64,000 nucleotides of DNA from Zavarzinia marina (GTDB lineage: Bacteria > Pseudomonadota > Alphaproteobacteria > Zavarziniales > Zavarziniaceae). Location of the stretch: NCBI RefSeq assembly GCF_021568905.1, contig NZ_JAKGSB010000004.1, forward strand, positions 1 through 64,000, written 5' to 3'. Of this stretch, positions 61,112 through 64,000 are shown one piece after another. The stretch's first letter is position 1. Every line of letters starts with the position of its first letter. The translations under genes were made by a program, and so were the position numbers. The notes under the pieces were generated by a model, which was not told where the DNA came from, did no database searches, and worked only from the letters and a program-made list of their open reading frames with translations.

Positions 61112-62281
61112 ATGACCGATACGACGCCCCCCAGGCCCTTCTTTCGCAGGCGCTGGGTCTGGATCGCCGGCGGCCTGATCGTCCTCGCCATCATCGCCCT
61201 TCTCACCCTTGGCGGCGGCAGCAAGACCGCTTACAGGACCCAGGCGCTGACCGCCGGCACCCTGACAGTGACGGTGAGCGCGACCGGGAGCGTGCAGCCG
61301 GTCGACCAGGTCGACGTCGGCGCCGAGATCACCGGTCTCGTCGCCGAACTGGGGGCCGACTACAACGACCATGTGACCGAGGGCCAGGTTCTGGCCCGGC
61401 TGGATACGACCTCGCTGGCGGCGCGTGTGGCCCAGTCGGAAGCCAATCTGCTGTCGGCCCAGGCGGCGGTTTCGGAAGCCCAGGCGGCGCTTCGCCTCGC
61501 CGAGGTGACGGCCAAGCGCACCCAGGAGCTGGCGGACAACCGCTATGCCTCCGCCTCCGCCCGGGACCGCGATCTCGCCGAACTGGCGCGCGCCAGGGCC
61601 GCCCTGCAATCGGCCGAGGCCGGGGTGAAGGTGGCGGAAGCCGTGCTCTCCTCCGACCGTTCCAATCTCGACAAGGCGACCATCCGCTCCCCCGTCGACG
61701 GCGTCGTCATCGCCCGCTCGATCGAATTGGGCCAGACCATCGTCGCCAGCCTGCAGACCCCCGTGCTCTTCACCGTCGCCCGCGACCTGAAGGCGATGGA
61801 ACTGAACCTCGACGTCGACGAGGCGGACATCGGCCATGTCGCCGTCGGCCAGAAGGCGACGTTCACGGTCGATGCCTATCCCACGCGCGTCTTCGATGCC
61901 GAGGTCACCTCGGTCCGCCTCGCGCCGAAGAACGAACAGGGCGTCGTCACCTACGAGGTGCTGGCGCGGGTGGACAATCCCGATCTCGCGCTCCGCCCCG
62001 GCATGACCGCCACCGCCGACGTCGTCGCCGCCGTCCGCGACAATGTTCTGCTGGTGCCGAACGGCGCGCTCCGTTTCTCGCCGCCGGGCCGCGATACGGA
62101 CGATCTGCCCGCGCTGGCCCCGGACGAACGGCGCCTGTGGCTGGACGACGGCGGCACGCCGACGCCGCTGACGGTGAAGATCGGCCTCTCCGACGGCCGC
62201 ATGACCGAGGTCGACGCCCCCGGGCTCGCGGCCGGCGCCACCGTCATCACCGACATCGAGCGCCCCGTGAACGGCTTCTGA
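61112..62281 (+). CDS. Efflux RND/ABC periplasmic adaptor (MacA-like)
   Basis: A 389-residue HlyD/MacA-family membrane-fusion protein. One N-terminal transmembrane anchor (about 14-34) is followed by lipoyl halves (SVQPVDQVDVGAEITGLVAEL and IRSPVDGVVIARSIELGQTI), a helical coiled-coil hairpin (about 100-190) and a beta-barrel. In MacAB the adaptor connects the ABC transporter in the inner membrane to an outer-membrane channel. It is followed after five bases by the ATPase and then the permease. No outer-membrane factor gene is in the window. Likely cargo: macrolides, peptides or lipids. Confidence 0.9.
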   Translation: MTDTTPPRPFFRRRWVWIAGGLIVLAIIALLTLGGGSKTAYRTQALTAGTLTVTVSATGSVQPVDQVDVGAEITGLVAELGADYNDHVTEGQVLARLDTTSLAARVAQSEANLLSAQAAVSEAQAALRLAEVTAKRTQELADNRYASASARDRDLAELARARAALQSAEAGVKVAEAVLSSDRSNLDKATIRSPVDGVVIARSIELGQTIVASLQTPVLFTVARDLKAMELNLDVDEADIGHVAVGQKATFTVDAYPTRVFDAEVTSVRLAPKNEQGVVTYEVLARVDNPDLALRPGMTATADVVAAVRDNVLLVPNGALRFSPPGRDTDDLPALAPDERRLWLDDGGTPTPLTVKIGLSDGRMTEVDAPGLAAGATVITDIERPVNGF

Positions 62282-62286
62282 TCGCC

Positions 62287-62973
62287 ATGGCCCTGATCGA
62301 ACTGCAAGGCATCCGCAAGGTCTATGGCCAGGGCGAGGCCGAGGTGGTCGCGCTGGCCGGCATCGACCTTGCGATCGAGGCCGGCGATTTCGTCGCCGTC
62401 ATGGGGCCCAGCGGCTCCGGCAAGTCGACGACCATGAACATCATCGGCTGCCTGGACACGCCGACCGCCGGCACCTATCGCTTCCGCGATACCGAGGTGA
62501 CGACGCTGGACCGGAACGGCCGCGCGCTCCTGCGGCGCAACCACCTGGGTTTCGTGTTCCAGGGCTTCAACCTGCTGAAGCGGACCTCGGCGCTGGAGAA
62601 TGTCGAACTGCCCCTCGTCTATCGCGGCATGAAGGTGTCGGACCGGCGGGCCCAGGCGATGGATGCGCTCGCTCGCGTCGGCCTGGCGGGGCGCGAGAAT
62701 CACACCCAGGCGGAACTGTCGGGCGGCCAGCAGCAACGCGTCGCCATCGCGCGCGCCATCGTCACCCAGCCCGCCCTCCTCCTCGCGGACGAGCCGACCG
62801 GCAATCTGGACAGCGAGCGCAGCCGGGAGATCATGGAACTGCTGGTCGACCTGAACCAGGCCCACGGCATCACCGTCGTCATGGTCACCCACGAACCGGA
62901 CATGGCCGACTTCGCCCGCCGCCAGGTCCTGTTCAAGGATGGCCGCATCGTCCACGACGAGGTGCGGTCATGA
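62287..62973 (+). CDS. ABC transporter ATP-binding protein (MacB/LolD-like)
   Basis: A 228-residue ATPase: Walker A GPSGSGKST at about residues 40-48, Q-loop in GFVFQGFNLLKR, signature LSGGQQQRVAIARA, Walker B LLLADEP and switch His in VMVTHEPDMA. In canonical MacB the ATPase and permease are fused; here they are separate, as in many proteobacterial MacAB-type systems. Its stop overlaps the start of the permease gene (ATGA), so the two are translationally coupled. Confidence 0.95.
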   Translation: MALIELQGIRKVYGQGEAEVVALAGIDLAIEAGDFVAVMGPSGSGKSTTMNIIGCLDTPTAGTYRFRDTEVTTLDRNGRALLRRNHLGFVFQGFNLLKRTSALENVELPLVYRGMKVSDRRAQAMDALARVGLAGRENHTQAELSGGQQQRVAIARAIVTQPALLLADEPTGNLDSERSREIMELLVDLNQAHGITVVMVTHEPDMADFARRQVLFKDGRIVHDEVRS

Positions 62974-64000
62974 TGCCCTTCACCACCATCCTGGTGATGG
63001 CCTTCAACGAGCTGCGCCGCAACCTGATGCGCTCGATCCTGACCACGCTGGGCATCGTCATCGGCATCGCCGCCGTGATCGCCCTGGTCACGCTGGGCCA
63101 GGGCGCCACCGCCTCGATCACCGACCAGATCTCCAGCCTGGGGCGCAACCTGATCGTGGTGGCGCCGGGCAATGCCGGCAAGGGCGGCCCGCCCCAGGCC
63201 GCCGCCCCCTTCAAGCTGGCGGACGTCCGCGCCATCGAGCGCGAGGTGACGGGCCTGCGCGCCGTCGCCGCCGTCTCGACCGCCGCCGTTCCCGTCGTGC
63301 TCGGCAACAACAGCTGGGCGTCGACGGCGATCGGCGCCGACGCCAATTATTTCGCCGTCCGGGAATGGCCGCTCGCCTCCGGCCGCGCCTTCGACGAGGG
63401 CGAGATCCGATCGGGCCGCACGGTCTGCGTCATCGGCCAGCGCGTGGTGACGGAAATCTTCGGCGCCCAGGACCCGATCGGCGCGCCGCTTCGCGTCGGC
63501 GGCTTTCCCTGCAACGTCATCGGCACCCTGGCGGAAAAGGGCCGCTCGATCATCGGCAACGATCAGGACGATGTCGTCGTCATGCCGCTGAAGACCTTCC
63601 AGCGCCGCATCTCGGGCAATCAGGACGTCAGCCTGATCATGGTCTCCGCCTCGACCGCCGAAACGACGGCGACCGCCAAGGAAGACATCACCGCGATCCT
63701 GCGCGAGCGCCGCCACATCACCGCCAACAAGACCGACGATTTCCAGGTCAACGACGTTTCCGAGATCGCCAATATCGTCGGCGGCGTCACCGTGATCCTG
63801 ACCGCCTTCCTCGGCGCCATCGCCGCCATCTCCCTGGTGGTCGGCGGCATCGGCATCATGAACATCATGCTGGTGGCGGTGACGGAGCGGACGCGCGAAA
63901 TCGGCATCCGGCTGGCGATCGGCGCCCTGGAACGCGAGGTGCTGGCCCAATTCCTGATCGAGGCCGTGCTGCTCGCCCTGTTCGGCGGGATGATCGGCGT
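62970..64000 (+). CDS. ABC transporter permease (MacB-like), cut by the window end
   Basis: The first 343 codons are visible with no stop, so the gene continues past the right edge. The N-terminus has one transmembrane helix (LMRSILTTLGIVIGIAAVIALVTLGQG), followed by a periplasmic MacB_PCD domain (about 55-260), and the second helix cluster begins at about 270 with VTVILTAFLGAIAAISLVVGGIGIMNIMLVAVTERTREIGIRLAIGA, the conserved FtsX/MacB coupling motif. The family usually has about 400 residues. Second half of the topology is not visible. Confidence 0.93.
   Translation, partial: MMPFTTILVMAFNELRRNLMRSILTTLGIVIGIAAVIALVTLGQGATASITDQISSLGRNLIVVAPGNAGKGGPPQAAAPFKLADVRAIEREVTGLRAVAAVSTAAVPVVLGNNSWASTAIGADANYFAVREWPLASGRAFDEGEIRSGRTVCVIGQRVVTEIFGAQDPIGAPLRVGGFPCNVIGTLAEKGRSIIGNDQDDVVVMPLKTFQRRISGNQDVSLIMVSASTAETTATAKEDITAILRERRHITANKTDDFQVNDVSEIANIVGGVTVILTAFLGAIAAISLVVGGIGIMNIMLVAVTERTREIGIRLAIGALEREVLAQFLIEAVLLALFGGMIG

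Overview
The window is high-GC DNA (about two-thirds G+C by eye), densely packed with genes and with no insertion sequences, integrases, tRNA or rRNA genes that I can recognise. Gene content points to an alphaproteobacterium: a MipZ-type division-site ATPase, a soluble molybdenum formate dehydrogenase of the FdsGBAD type, a eukaryotic-type NADP isocitrate dehydrogenase, a BI-1 protein and abundant GST, TetR and LysR genes. Genus and order cannot be fixed from the sequence alone; Rhodospirillales-like is a guess. Almost everything looks like core or mildly accessory chromosome.

Layout. 1-6.3 kb: tail of glutathione-dependent formaldehyde dehydrogenase and S-formylglutathione hydrolase (formaldehyde to formate), an SBF-type transporter, a large membrane HD-GYP protein and dprA. 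6.3-12 kb: topA-rnr-DUF983, preceded by a striking 15-bp tandem repeat. 12.1-17.2 kb (minus strand): sugar-nucleotide genes (cupin, phosphomannomutase, ugd, galU) for surface polysaccharide precursors, then mipZ. 17.2-21.2 kb: nitronate monooxygenase, SRPBCC protein, panC, enoyl-CoA hydratase, GFA protein. 21.3-24.2 kb: copper regulon cueR-copA / copZ with two CueR-type operators. 24.2-36.4 kb: aqpZ, then a tightly coupled run fdhD-mobB-moeA-mobA-lysR-fdsG-fdsB-fdsA-fdsD followed by an OFA-family MFS transporter. This is a nearly self-contained formate-oxidation module: cofactor synthesis, cofactor sulfuration/insertion, regulator, enzyme and a probable carboxylate carrier. Together with the formaldehyde genes at the left edge it suggests the cell oxidises C1 compounds to CO2 with NADH recovery.

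36.4-46.1 kb: thioesterase, cupin, DsbA-fold isomerases, LysR, BI-1 protein, an ECF sigma/anti-sigma pair with a 350-bp upstream gap holding 16-bp repeats, a MOSC protein, a group II truncated haemoglobin with a His-rich tail, a histone-H1-tailed HU protein, a two-domain DsbA-fold protein and a membrane-anchored metallo-beta-lactamase-fold protein. 46.2-54.2 kb: TetR, two GSTs, an ECF42-type sigma factor operon (YCII, sigma, VOC, AHSA1) with two nearly identical candidate target promoters, enoyl-CoA hydratase, a second nitronate monooxygenase and a divergent TetR. 54.2-64 kb: LOG protein, icd, a B12-type radical SAM protein, an SDR, TetR, an NTF2-like gene with twin palindromic operators, a PH-domain membrane protein and a MacAB-like efflux operon cut by the window end.

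The observations I consider most worth following are the topA leader repeat, the pair of ECF42 promoters, the twin TGTAC-N6-GTACA operators, and the REP-like element lodged inside the formate dehydrogenase operon.
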